From Symsagittifera roscoffensis (Eukaryota > Xenacoelomorpha > Acoela > Convolutidae), in NCBI RefSeq assembly GCF_963678635.1, contig NC_087065.1, forward strand, positions 72,303,345 through 72,367,344: 64,000 bases of DNA, read 5' to 3'. This document shows, piece after piece, positions 53,301 through 63,720 of the stretch. Each line of letters starts with the position of its first letter. The stretch's first letter is position 1. The notes below the pieces were generated by a model. The model searched no databases, was not told the DNA's origin, and saw only the letters and a list, made by a program, of their open reading frames with translations. Both the position numbers and the translations under genes were made by a program.

Positions 53301-54086
53301 AATAAATTCGTCAACTAAAAACCTAAACTTAGCTAACTAACCAGATCCACACTTAGCTCAAACGCATCGTCTGGATCTTCAATAGAATTCAGATGGTCAT
53401 CCATTTAAAAGTTATGAAAAACAGCAGAAGCTGCATCAGAAAACATTGCCTGCCTGTCGATGGTGTTTTGGTGAAATGCTTAGTTTGCGCAAGTGGGCGA
53501 GTATCTCAAGGCGACATCTGATGTGTGATCCCCTCGTCTCAAAAAACGAGCAGAAGAATGATCCTCTGGAAGAACACCAAAGTGAAGGAATTTTTTCTCG
53601 ATGTCTGCTGTTACAGCATGTTGATTATGTCTAAATTATTGCAGAAAAAAAACTAAAATTGGAAGTTGGCCGTGTCCCCTTAGCAGATTTTTAATACGTG
53701 AAGTTCATTGAAATTTTTTAATGCTCCATTCAGCACACGGCAATTTTTTTAAGGTATAATCGGATTGAGAACTGTATGATGTGGTAAATGTGGTGATGGT
53801 GATGGTGTAACCTTTGTCGAGATCGTCCGCTTTGGTCCTAGAGTATCTTTTTACTTGCATTGTTTTTTTACTGTTGTAGTGCTGATGCCCTTCACGGTTA
53901 AATCTAATTCATTGCTTGTAAGCGGCAAACTACATTTCCATTGAACCATAAAAGCCTTGAAGCACTATCACAGGTGTGATTGCAATAACACTAATTGAAT
54001 CCGACGATGCTTGAAGATTTAATATCGACAGTAATCTTTTGCTATTTTTAACTAAGGATTTACTATTGAAAACTGCAAAGTAGTAT
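50314..54086. other. AT-rich DNA without supported genes
   Basis: No frame with coding character longer than about 70 codons has a recognisable motif. Structures seen: a perfect 13-bp hairpin at 50667-50699 (arms TAATCTGGGTAAA, loop of 7), and a 9-bp hairpin around GACCAACAA...TTGTTGGTC near 53155-53185. The segment 51400-53400 is a monotone mix of short words with no clear repeat boundary. Confidence 0.4.
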
Positions 54087-54300
54087 TGTATCGTGTCCCG
54101 GATCCTAAGGGGGGGTCCTTCCTAAGGGGGGGGGGGGGTCCTCACGTAAAGCAAAATCCTAGGAAAGGGGTCCTTAATTTTTTGGAGGACCCCTATCCTA
54201 GGATTTTGTAAATGATCGCAAGTTCCCACCCCTAAAGTAAGTAAAAGACCCCCTCCTTAGGATCTTGTTAAGCTGAGCTCAACAACCGGGACGCGATACA
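54087..54300. repeat. 214-bp nested-hairpin (MITE-like) element
   Basis: The ends TGTATCGTGTCCCG (54087) and CGGGACGCGATACA (to 54300) are inverted repeats with one mismatch. Inside, GATCCTAAGGGGGGGTCC is mirrored by GACCCCCTCCTTAGGATC. A second internal hairpin pairs AAAATCCTAGG...GGGGTCCT with AGGACCCC...CCTAGGATTTT. A 12-base G run near 54127 is part of it. Almost the whole element can fold into one long structure. No target duplication is evident. Confidence 0.65.
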
Positions 54301-54679
54301 TTAATTCCTTCTAATTCCTTTTAAAGCGGTCCCTTTTCCCGCGATAATTAAAATTAATCGTCCTAATTCCTGAACTTTTCTTTTTCGTCCTAGTTTCATG
54401 TGGATATCATTTCCTGGCTTTCTTTCTTTTCGTCAAAGATTTGTCATGCTATTAAAGTTTGTTATTGTAAACAGGCCTAAGGATTTCAGACATTTGTTTG
54501 AATTAACACTTGGTTTGCGTCTACTAGTTTATTTGCCTGAAGCTATTTATGTTAAAACAGTGATTGAGCTCAATACGAGTATTTTATTAGTTGTAAATTG
54601 GTAAAAACCAAAACATATACAAGTCGAAGTATAAAAAGGACGAACAGTAAAAATCATCTGAAAATATATGTTTCAGACT
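54301..54679. other. Spacer between hairpin element and polB
   Basis: AT-rich; the small plus-strand ORF 54398-54604 has no motif. The polB 3' end and any polyadenylation site lie at the right edge. Confidence 0.4.
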
Positions 54680-57600
54680 TTAATGTTTATTGTTTTGGTT
54701 TTCTTTGCGCTGTTTTTTAGATGGTCGTTCTTCTGAAGCTTCAGATAAAATAAATGGGTTTTTTATAGGGGGACGTTCACGGACTGGGCTACTAGAAGCT
54801 TCTTCTTCTTCTTGCAGCTCTGCTTCTGAGTAGGGCCGCTGTAAAAATCCCCAATCCGGAAGTGTAAAATCGGGAGAACTGTTATCAGTTTCATTGTATG
54901 AGTTGGCCCACTCGGTGTCCATGTAAATGTCTTCTAGAAAAGCATTTTCTTCAGCGGCTTTATGGCCAAAGGGCATTGTCGAAATTCCGTCGAAAAGTAG
55001 AAAACGTTTTGAGTCGAATGGTGATAATGCAAGTTTGTTTTGTTTCACTGTCATATTGGTGTGACCTTTCGAAACTATATTATAGTTGTACACTCTCATT
55101 GTTTTTCCAGTGAATAAGGTGTCCCTGAAGATTTGGTGGACCAGTTCTCTCTGTGCACTCTGTTTAATTCCTTTGGCACTCAATTTTTGAGTGCCTTCTA
55201 AACAGAAGCAAAATTATGATTCTTTTCTACAACGTTGGGGATAGCTTCATTTCACTTCAGCAACTCAATTTATACCGAATAAAATTTGATTCATTTTACC
55301 AAAAAAGAGCAGAAGACTCTAAATTATGATTAAAAAAGAGGGAATATGTTGTCAGATAAATCAACGTTTAGGCAACATTGTATAATGTTGCCTAAATCAG
55401 CTAAATGCCCATAGTTTAATGCAACAAATTAAGGGGTGTAGGTAGGTTGGTGGTGGTATTTTTGTTCTGTAAAAGGTAGGAATGGGGGGTGGAAGGGTGG
55501 CTTAAATTTTATTTACCATTAAGGACGACCGAATATAGTTTCGGTTTTAGGGCGATGAATTCTCTGATCGGCTTCCCACCAGTCTCGTCTTTGAACTTCA
55601 GCACAACTTTCTTGTTGGTATCCTCGAACAAGAAATGGTCCTTATCGTAATTTGAAAAGTCGAAATCAGCTTTTATTTTCTCCAAGTCTCGGTAAACGTC
55701 ATCAGTTTTTATAGCGTAAATAAAACTATCCGTGTCGGAGTAAAGGAGTTCCAAGTTTAGATTTGGTTTCATTTTTTGATAATGAAACTGAATTATGAAA
55801 CGCTTGGCGAGGTCTAGGATGGTCGCACCAACTACCATAGGTTTATCCCACAATATTTTTGTTACTGAAAAGCTAATTGTGGCTAATTGATCGTCAATGA
55901 TTTGAAAGCTTTTCATTGTGCTCAGAGCTGTTTTTTTTGTAAAAGTTCTCTCTCATTCCTTACAATCTCCAGCTTCTTTCTCCCTAACTTAGACTCCATT
56001 GTCTTACCGAAAGCTGAATTAACAATTAGCTTGTAGAAGTTCTCCTGGAATTTATTTACCGCGGCTTTTCGTAGGCGGGTGTTGAGGTCGACAAAGGGTG
56101 CCATCCAGTGACTTTGGCGGAACTGAAGAACTTTTCCGAGGTGAGTTATTTTCATTCCCAGCTCATGGTACAATTTTAGGGTAAGGTAGTGCAAAACATA
56201 ACCTTCTTTAGGATGCAAGGTCTGTAGAAGCTTTGGCACTTTTGGCAGAGTGGTGATTCCAAATTTTCCCAACATGTCGACTTGCTCGTTGCTCATGGCA
56301 CCGATGTCCACTTCTTCACGAGAGGGGGCAAGGGGGTAATCAGCAAAGAAGTCGTGAAGCTCTTCGGGTATGGTTAAATTGACTTCAACTATATAACCCC
56401 ACTCTGAGGTTTCGCTGGTGAGCAGTATGTCTGCCAGATTTTTTTCAACTATTGAAAAATCGTTTAAGGGCAAACGGCAGTGTTTCATTATCCCCCCGTA
56501 CAAATTGTTTGCATCAATATTTAGGATGTAGCTTGATGGTTCTGAGGGCAAAAAATCGTCGAGGTATTTATTGTTTGCTTTGTAAAATCGGCGCGCGTAA
56601 ACCGACGACATGCCTCCTCGTATCATTCGCTGCACAAGGTCTAGATGTTCACGGTCCGTTAAGAGTTTCAGTTCGGGCTTACAAACTTTTAGAAAGGCGT
56701 CCCCGGAAAGGTTACTTGCCGTGAAGTAACAGGCGCAATCCAGCCCGTATGTTTGATAGCAAACTTCACGAAAAGCTTCGAAAACGGAAGCAAACAATAG
56801 CACATCTGTAGTCAAGTACAAGTCGTGGTAATCACCAAGTGAGCCACACTTCAGTTCGGTGAAAACTTTAAGGGCATGATTGTACTCGCTTCTTGAAACA
56901 CTCACATCCCCTCCTGTTAGACTATTTTTCCACATTGCTCGTGGGGGAAGGCGAGTTTCTCGGAATTTTTCGAATGAGTTGAAGTATGAGTAGGGGTAAT
57001 GCCCTTTCTCTTTCAACAGGCTGACTTTTTCACGTGAGTGGCCGAGTTTTTCAAAATAGTTCTCCAGCAGAAAAAACTTTTCGTTGGGTAAATTATCGAC
57101 AAGTTTTGACAACGATGCTAGCATGAACCTACACGAATCGATGAATCTCAGATTTTTGTAGAGTTTTTTGATTTTTCCGTTTTTGTCCGTGAACGTTTTT
57201 TTGTAGACTGAGATTGTCAAGGATATATATTTTTCTTCAGATGCGGGTATTACGGAAAAAGTGTTTTCCGAATCGCTTTTTGCCAGCGCTTTGATTATAA
57301 AGTGTAAATCATAATTTGACAAATTATGAGCTACCACTGGAATGTAATTTGTTGTTTTTCTATTAACGTTACACTCATTGTGTGCCCAACCCAGAAACTT
57401 GTTGGTGTAATGGCAATGATCAAGTACCACTTGATCATTGTCGGAAAAATCATTCTCGCATATCCAACAAATTGTAGCATATTCCCGTTCCTGGTCTGTT
57501 ATACCAGTGAAAGTGTAATATTTCCTTTTTTCTACGTAAATTTGTCTCGCTAACGATTCAAGGGAGCTAATTAGCTCTTCCATCACATTCGGTCCTCTTT

Positions 57601-59254
57601 TAAGCTCAAACTTTAACAGGTCTTTTTTTTCCCAAATTCGATTACTGCTAACGCGTAGTCGCACGGTTGATGGATTTCAATTGTTTGCGTGCTAGATTTT
57701 CGCGGATCAGGTTGCGGTCCGTATACTGGTAAGAGCAGTGACTCCAAATCAAAGTAGATTACTCTGGGTACGTACCAACGAGCTGTTAAGTTTTTGAACT
57801 TGTGGTCATCTTTTCCCGGCTTGGGCATTGTTATGACGACATCTTCGTCTTGGTAGCACAGTTCTTGATGTCTTCTCAGAGTTTCGAATGAAGCGCATGT
57901 GTGGAAACATTTGCGACAAATCTCAGATTGAAATCGGTGCACTTTGTGCCGCCCGTACTCGACCAGTTTCTCGAGATCACTTATCAACACATAGTGATAT
58001 TTTGATCCATCTGTCAGCAGCAACAAGTCCACAATCAGGCTAGTAGTGAATCTGCTCAATACTCTTATGGGCAACAATTCGCCATCGTTGTACCTGAACA
58101 AAAAAATAATTTTTATATTTAGGTTTGGAATGAAATAAAAAGGGTGTTTGAATAGGTGAAGAACATCATTGAAGGAATTTTAAAATTTTTAGAAGGCAAT
58201 TAGAATTTGCTTACCGGAAGACGTTGATTTGACAATTGTTCAACTTTTCAAATCTGTCCATATCCATCAGACCCATTGGCATTTCGTATTCCCCATTGAC
58301 TTTCACAATTCCTTCTTTGTCGAGATTGTAGGTTGAGACTTTGTTTTTCTCCAGCCACCGTCTAGATGTGGGGTAGAGGGCCGGCTCATTCACATTGTGA
58401 TATGCGGCAACAAAGCAGTAGAGAAAGCAACGGTCATCATCTTTAGTGTTGATATTTGTGAGCAGAGTAGATGCTGCGCTGAGTGCATCAGGTAGCTCGA
58501 GGTAGGATCCTGCTCTTATTGGTGAGAAGGCCGCGAAACTGATTTGCAATTTTTCAATTCTGTCAATAATCCATCCGCTACCATGAGAAGAGAACGAATT
58601 GACTTGGTTGACCATATGTTCAGTCAGTTCCAAGAATTGAACCCCAGCTATTCCCTCGAAGTACACTGTCAATGTCTTAGTGTTCAGAAACAGCATGATC
58701 CTTTCGAAGTTTCCACTGTCCCCGTCTTGCACAGTGGGAATTTTGATCATTCCCACTTCCACGTGCAATTGCACCTTGTTCGGACCCTCTTTGACCCTTT
58801 CCAGTATAAGAGCATCTATTTCCTCCTTGTTTTGCATCATGACTTGAAACAAATCCATTTCTTTTTCACCAACTTTGAGATCGTATCGACGCAATTTGCC
58901 TCTGAACGCGCTTTCCGTTGGGGCAGCGGAAGACGTCGTCGCAATGCCGTCCCAAACTGGCAATGCGTGCTTCTTCAGCAAGTGTTGTCCATAGCTTTCC
59001 GCGGTGAGAAATATTGTATGGCAATAGATACAATGACTATTCGAAGTCATGTCATGTACCAGCTCGACGTGCTCTCGGGCTTCCGACAAACTCTCAAATG
59101 AATCGAGACACTCATCGCAAACAGTTTGAGGAGGAGGGGGAGGAAGGATCTTGTGAACTTTTTGCTCATGTCTTCTCAAGTTCCTTTTAGAGCTCAGTAT
59201 TTTTCCGCACTGCTGGCAAGGAACAGGTGTCGCGATAGAAGTAGAGTTCGGCAT
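54680..59254 (-). CDS. Polinton/Maverick-type protein-primed family B DNA polymerase
   Basis: Exon 1 59254-58215, exon 2 58093-55517, exon 3 55197-54680. Introns of 121 and 319 bp have GT/AG ends and restore frame. Exon 1 begins with three C2H2 zinc fingers (C13/C16/H29/H34; C46/C49/H62/H67; C75/C78/H91/H96). Then come the exonuclease motifs (YFDLESL, HNLSNYDLHF, YLTTDVLLFA), polymerase motif A (DANNLYGGIM), motif B (NSAFGKTMESKLG), motif C (YSDTDSF) and the SPFDSKRFLL C-terminal motif. Two one-base shifts break exon 2, both in A8 runs at about 57625 and 55933. Without them the protein would be about 1,370 residues, the size of Polinton polymerases. The acidic/basic C-terminal tail is extra. 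It replicates virus-like linear DNA from a protein primer. Decayed copy or assembly error cannot be told apart here. Confidence 0.88.
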
Positions 59255-59941
59255 TGTTTGTTGAAGTTACTGAAGTAATTCAGGAAAATTTCAAGAAGTA
59301 GAACTGGTTATGAAAAAGCAAAAGCGAGAAGTGACTAGCACCAAAAAACTTTGCGGGTAAGGGCAAGTAGAAGCCATTAACGAGAGTTATACTTCGCCGT
59401 CTTGGCAATAAGTACTTTCCTTTCCAAAAACAGGGTTTATTCTAGCTTCAAGCTCTATATGTCTCATCACTCTGCTCAAGTGCAGGGGTTTTGTATACTA
59501 AAAACTGATTCATTTACAGCCTCAAACTTTTGCTGTTAATTTTAAGGGCTAGCGATAAAGTTTTGGCTTTTTTTAGGGGACTGGTTTAGACTTTCAATTA
59601 ACATTTCAGCACTAAATTACAAAATTTAAAGCTTAGAAGGATTCAGATAGAGCCTAAAACTTTTTCTGACTAAATGTAACCGTGAAACAGTAATTTCCTA
59701 ATGATTTCAAGCCCACTTCTTGGTTTGCGTAAATAAGTATAATAAAAAACAGAAACATGAGCTAAAAGTATTCAGAAAGTAAAGCCCTCAACTAACTAAT
59801 TAAGTTGAAATAAACTACTAAACTTAAAAAATGAAAGTTTTGCAAATTTGACACCTTGATAGTTACCGATGCATGATAAGCATAGATTGTCATTTGAATG
59901 TGTAAAAGATATCGGAATCAAAGTTTCCTTCATGTCATTCA
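59255..59941. other. 5' flank of polB, no gene seen
   Basis: AT-rich upstream region of the minus-strand polymerase gene with no open frame of note. It presumably contains the polymerase promoter, but I see no firm TATA or initiator element. Confidence 0.4.
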
Positions 59942-60060
59942 GTGTCCCGTGAAACATTTCATATCATGTCCTTCGAAATATTAAGGCATGGCCGTTTGGT
60001 TTAAGGGGCAATAGCTAACCCGGCGTTGCTCGTCGCTAACTCCTCGGGAACGCCTCCCGT
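59942..60060. repeat. Left inverted repeat (~119 bp)
   Basis: Matches the reverse complement of 63506-63625 almost completely. Shared words: TTTCATATCA, GTCCTTCGAAATATTAAGGC, CCGTTTGGTTTAAGGGGC, CCCGGCGTTGCTCGTCGCTA, TCCTCGGGAACGCCTCCCG. The inner end contains a small hairpin (CGGGA-ACGCC-TCCCG). GC content is much higher than the surroundings. Confidence 0.85.
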
Positions 60061-61163
60061 TCTGTAATTTCAAGTGAATTTTTTTTTTTCAAAATAAAGG
60101 AAAACCTCAAACTTTTTATGTTCTGAAAAAAGGAAAAGTAATGTTCAAAAAAGTGTCTTTTAGATCTATCAACAAAAAAACCAGTAAGTTTTGTGGGACC
60201 TCGAGCACAGTTCTACTGGTCAAGTTCGAAATTTAAAAAACATAATTTTTTAACTTCTTTTTTCCTTCATTTTTAGCTTGAATTATTCGTTCTCGTTTTA
60301 AATTCAAGTGAATGTGGTTTGAAATTTTTAGGAGCTATCTGATACGTAATTAGGACAAGCGTAGAAATTTAAAAAAAAACAATTATAGCCCAATCAATGA
60401 GAGTAGACGCTTAAAAAGTTGTGATTTTTTGAGAAAATCTGATTTTTGTGAAAATATTGAAAAAAAAAATTGGGAAAAAATTTTTTTCTCTCCAAATCCA
60501 TTGAAACTATCCTCAATCAATTTGCCATGAATTTCTGAGCAGGGTTAAGGGTCATGTTCATTTTTCGAAAAAAAAACATAATTTTTTTTTCACATTTTTA
60601 CCAAAAAATTGTCCGTTTTACACCCAAAACATGTATATGAATGTAATATAATGCAAATTTATGGCTTAAAACACTCTCTGTTACTTTGCGTAAGACCTGG
60701 CTAACCCCACCGGGCACAAAGTATGATGAGAGAGAGGACAGAGAGTGTTTGATAAAAAAGCCAAATAAATATGGTTGGACTACCAACAAGAAAATGTTGG
60801 ACCCTTCCATATTTATCTTTCTTTTGAAAAGAAAGCAATATCCCAAAAAGGATATTCCAAATGGGGTTCACTACTGAGCAAGTGTATTTATCTCTCTCTC
60901 TCTCTCTCTCTCATTCTTTCTCAAACAACAATTTTAGCGTAAAATTATTCTCGATTTGTGATTTTTTTTCTAGTTTTTCTCTAAGATTTTGCTGAAAACT
61001 TTACGGGGCAAACTTTAGTTGATCTATTGAGCAAAATAAAAACTGAGACAAAAAATATACACACAGTAATGTTAAAATAGCTTAGAAGTCAAATCAAACA
61101 AAAATGAAAATATAAAACCTTGGAATAATATTTGAAACAAAGGAAAGTTTTTTGTTTAAGTTA
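60061..61163. other. AT-rich interior left of the inverted-repeat segment; TC microsatellite
   Basis: No supported gene. A (TC)n tract lies at about 60887-60912. Short ORFs at 60598-60877 on both strands show no motif. Confidence 0.45.
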
Positions 61164-61535
61164 TTAGAAACCTCGAAACTGTAGTTTTCTCTTTTTTGGC
61201 GCATAGCAAGCTGCATTTGGAGGAGTGCCTTGAATGAGATCTGGGGTGACTAGATCAATTGTCTCCGCACTAGATGAAACCCGAGCATCCGAATAGGAAG
61301 TTGATTGTTCTGGAGTTGAAACTGCTCCCCTAACAAACGACTCGGGAGACATTGCTGTCGGAATATCCCAGTACGCTTCGCGCTCTGCATAGTCACGAAT
61401 ACATCCCTCCTGATTTTCATACAACGGCATTGACTCGCAGTCATACGCGAAGAGAATTTTTCTTGGAGACTGCTCGAGCGAGGTTGTGTCGTTTATCTCC
61501 GTCTTTTCTAATGCCGGATATCGTGAATAGTGCAA
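61164..61535 (-). CDS. Unrecognised acidic ORF with basic C-terminus
   Basis: 123 residues, ATG at 61535. It is Ser/Thr/Glu-rich with a KILFAYDCESMPLYEN segment and ends in a nuclear-localisation-like APKKRKLQFRGF. An overlapping minus-strand frame (61725-61441) reads VISCYRTTSLITSICLDRIEN upstream and could be an earlier exon or the same gene after a shift. No family recognised. It is the only leftward gene candidate inside the inverted-repeat segment. Confidence 0.35.
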   Translation of the reverse strand: MHYSRYPALEKTEINDTTSLEQSPRKILFAYDCESMPLYENQEGCIRDYAEREAYWDIPTAMSPESFVRGAVSTPEQSTSYSDARVSSSAETIDLVTPDLIQGTPPNAACYAPKKRKLQFRGF

Positions 61536-62432
61536 CTCTCGTACATTCGTTTTCGATTCTGTCTAAGCAGATCGATGTGATCAAGGAGGTAGTTCGATAG
61601 CATGATATGACTTTTTGTAGTCCATTCCTCGTTTTGATTCTCGTCGTTTTTTCGGGGAGCCAAGTCATTGAACGGACTTGCTGTAGACGGAGAGACTCTC
61701 TCTTTCTGTTGATGGATGACTGCAATCGACTTTCTCGTGTATGTTTGGTAGATAATTGTTCTTTTTCAATCAGACACTGAGATTATTTGTAAAGGACTAG
61801 TCATGACTTGAAGAGGTTTAAAGTTTTGTTAAAATGAAATGACCGAACTACCGAAATGAAATGGAGAGAAAGAAAAGTATGAAAAGTTTTTTTAATGAGA
61901 ATGAGATCAGGAAAGGGGTGGCATAGTTCAATTAGGTCAAAGCTAAAAACTTTTTAGGTGGGGGCTATCAAATTTTATTCATTCTTTTATGCATGACGCC
62001 TGAGGTCATGTTAGGAATGAATGTGAAAACCCGATTTTTTAGATTTATGTGACAGCTTTATTATAGTGGCTACGGGCGAAAGCACTCAAAATCAAGTTTT
62101 CATGATAGTTTGCCAGACAATCATTGTTATGCTGTTAGAAACTCATTACCATGATTCATAACAGTCATTAAAATAACCGTCACAATAAATAACACTAGAA
62201 GATTTTTAGAGTATAGCCGGGGGAAAAAGTAACTAAATACCCATATAAAAAGAGGTTTATCGTTAAAGAAATTATATCCTTGGTGATTAAGTCTTATCAA
62301 TATGGCTTAGGGCGCTCGTAAACTTTATCACCTAAATTTTTACTTTGGGAGCGCATGATCTGTCTCGTATACTGTGATTAGTCATTCTTCAACGTTCCAC
62401 ACTAAAAACCAGTTGGTTGTTATTCATTTATA
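61536..62432. other. Spacer upstream of the PC4-like gene
   Basis: AT-rich with only short ORFs. The immediate upstream region of the gene at 62433 has an AT-rich, TATA-like stretch (near 62420), probably its promoter area. Confidence 0.35.
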
Positions 62433-62792
62433 ATGTACGCTTCTCTTGACACGGATGTAGACTATTTCGATGATTTTAGGGATATATCTTCGAATGATAA
62501 ACGTTTAGTTAGAGTCGGTGCAAAATCATTCGCACAGACCGGTACTTACATAACTATCAAATTGTACAAAAAAGACGAAGAGGGAACTTTCAAGTATCGA
62601 CAAGGAATAACTTTGTCAACTGGTGAATTCGAGTCCTTGGCGGACAATTACACAAAAATTAAAAAGTTGACGAAAGCAAAAAACTGCGACGTGACTGAAA
62701 AACTTAGAAAAAAGCGAAACAAATCTAAAAAATCTTCATGCTCTGAAAAGGAATGCGAAAGTGAAAAAGATGATAACTGTCGGGTTGTGTAA
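62433..62792 (+). CDS. PC4-like single-stranded DNA-binding protein
   Basis: 119 residues. Residues ~26-78 fit the PC4/p15 transcriptional-coactivator fold: VRVGAKSFAQTGTYITIKLYKK, a turn with basic and aromatic residues (GTFKYRQGITLS), then a helix (EFESLADNYTKI). In known PC4 proteins this strand-rich face binds single-stranded DNA as a dimer. The C-terminal 40 residues are very Lys-rich with several Cys (KKRNKSKKSSCSEKEC). ATG, composition and lack of stops suggest a real gene. It precedes the 62830 gene by 37 bases on the same strand, as if both were expressed together. A role in replication of the carrying element is an inference. Confidence 0.65.
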   Translation: MYASLDTDVDYFDDFRDISSNDKRLVRVGAKSFAQTGTYITIKLYKKDEEGTFKYRQGITLSTGEFESLADNYTKIKKLTKAKNCDVTEKLRKKRNKSKKSSCSEKECESEKDDNCRVV

Positions 62793-62829
62793 CATTATCA
62801 ACTCGTTATTCTATTGAAACTTCAAAGCA

Positions 62830-63456
62830 ATGGTTGAAGCAATGTATGAGCAATCCCCTGATTATTTCAAACAGTTCCGTAAAAATTACAAATTTTTCAT
62901 CCTGAATCATGAACCCAACTTTTCGGGCTTCGCTTCAAAAGCAAATTTTGCAGTATCCTCCCATTCGAATAAATTAGATTTTTGCAACCATTCGATTGAC
63001 AACGAAAAACATTATCATGTGCTGGTCGAATTTACGAAAGAGTCTACCGATTTACTTAACAAGATGACTTCAAAAGCCTTCGTTGTTACTTGTCTTCTCT
63101 CTACATTCAAATATTTAATTTTGGGTTGCTCCAACTATGAATTGTCTGGCCCTCTGATGGAAAAACTGAAAATAGCTGTGAATTATAACTCCATCAACAA
63201 CTTAGATGTTAGTGGTGTTCCAGTTCGCAGACGATTGCCTCAAGTTTGCTTCGGCTCGCAGACTAAATCTGTTCAAACTCAAACTGACCTGATTACTAAC
63301 GTAACAATTGAACGCTTTACTAACATTTTGAATGGTGAAAACGCTGCTGAGTTTTCTAAAATAATTGACATAATTTTAATTGGGTATGGTTGTATGGAAA
63401 TTGATTCAAACACTTTGTTTGTGAAATTTATCATGGAGAAGAAATTCAAGTTTTAA
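62830..63456 (+). CDS. 208-residue protein with HUH-nuclease-like HxH motif
   Basis: Intact frame, ATG 62830, TAA 63454-63456. The N-terminal 110 residues have the order of a small replication-initiator (HUH) fold: a first strand YKFFILNHEP, a spacer with Cys/His, then KHYHVLVEFTKE where H61 and H63 form an HxH followed by hydrophobic residues and Glu. After a helix comes FKYLILGCSNY (Tyr95, Tyr103), where a catalytic Tyr would be expected. No SF3 helicase (GKS) follows, unlike parvovirus-type NS1. The C-terminal half is unrecognised. The HUH assignment rests on one motif and its setting and may be wrong; a plain DNA-binding or unknown protein is the alternative. Confidence 0.4.
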   Translation: MVEAMYEQSPDYFKQFRKNYKFFILNHEPNFSGFASKANFAVSSHSNKLDFCNHSIDNEKHYHVLVEFTKESTDLLNKMTSKAFVVTCLLSTFKYLILGCSNYELSGPLMEKLKIAVNYNSINNLDVSGVPVRRRLPQVCFGSQTKSVQTQTDLITNVTIERFTNILNGENAAEFSKIIDIILIGYGCMEIDSNTLFVKFIMEKKFKF

Positions 63457-63505
63457 ATATTGGTTTTCTTTCGCTCTTGTATATCAAAAAAAAATGTTAC
63501 TACAC

Positions 63506-63625
63506 AAGCGGGAGGCGTTCCCGAGGAGCGTAGCGACGAGCAACGCCGGGTTAGCTATTGCCCCTTAAACCAAACGGCCATGCCTTAATATTTCGAAGGA
63601 CTTGATATGAAACTTTTCGCGGTTC
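63506..63625. repeat. Right inverted repeat (~120 bp)
   Basis: Reverse complement of 59942-60060 (see there), with the CGGGAGGCGTTCCCG hairpin on its inner side. It begins about 50 bases after the stop of the 62830 gene and ends about 95 bases before the protease gene's stop. Confidence 0.85.
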
Positions 63626-63720
63626 ACATAAACTTGCAGAAAAAATTTTTTGTTGTTAATAAGAATGAATTGAAAAAAAAAAACGAATTTAAAGTTTTAC
63701 AAAAACATCAATAAATTAAT

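Noticed and set aside
58544-59101. 185-residue plus-strand ORF opposite the polB zinc-finger exon
   Set aside because: Shadow of the minus-strand polymerase gene, whose splice sites and motifs are clear.
60686-60877. Small plus-strand ORF between the inverted repeats
   Set aside because: 63 residues without motif, overlapped by an equally long minus-strand ORF in AT-rich DNA.
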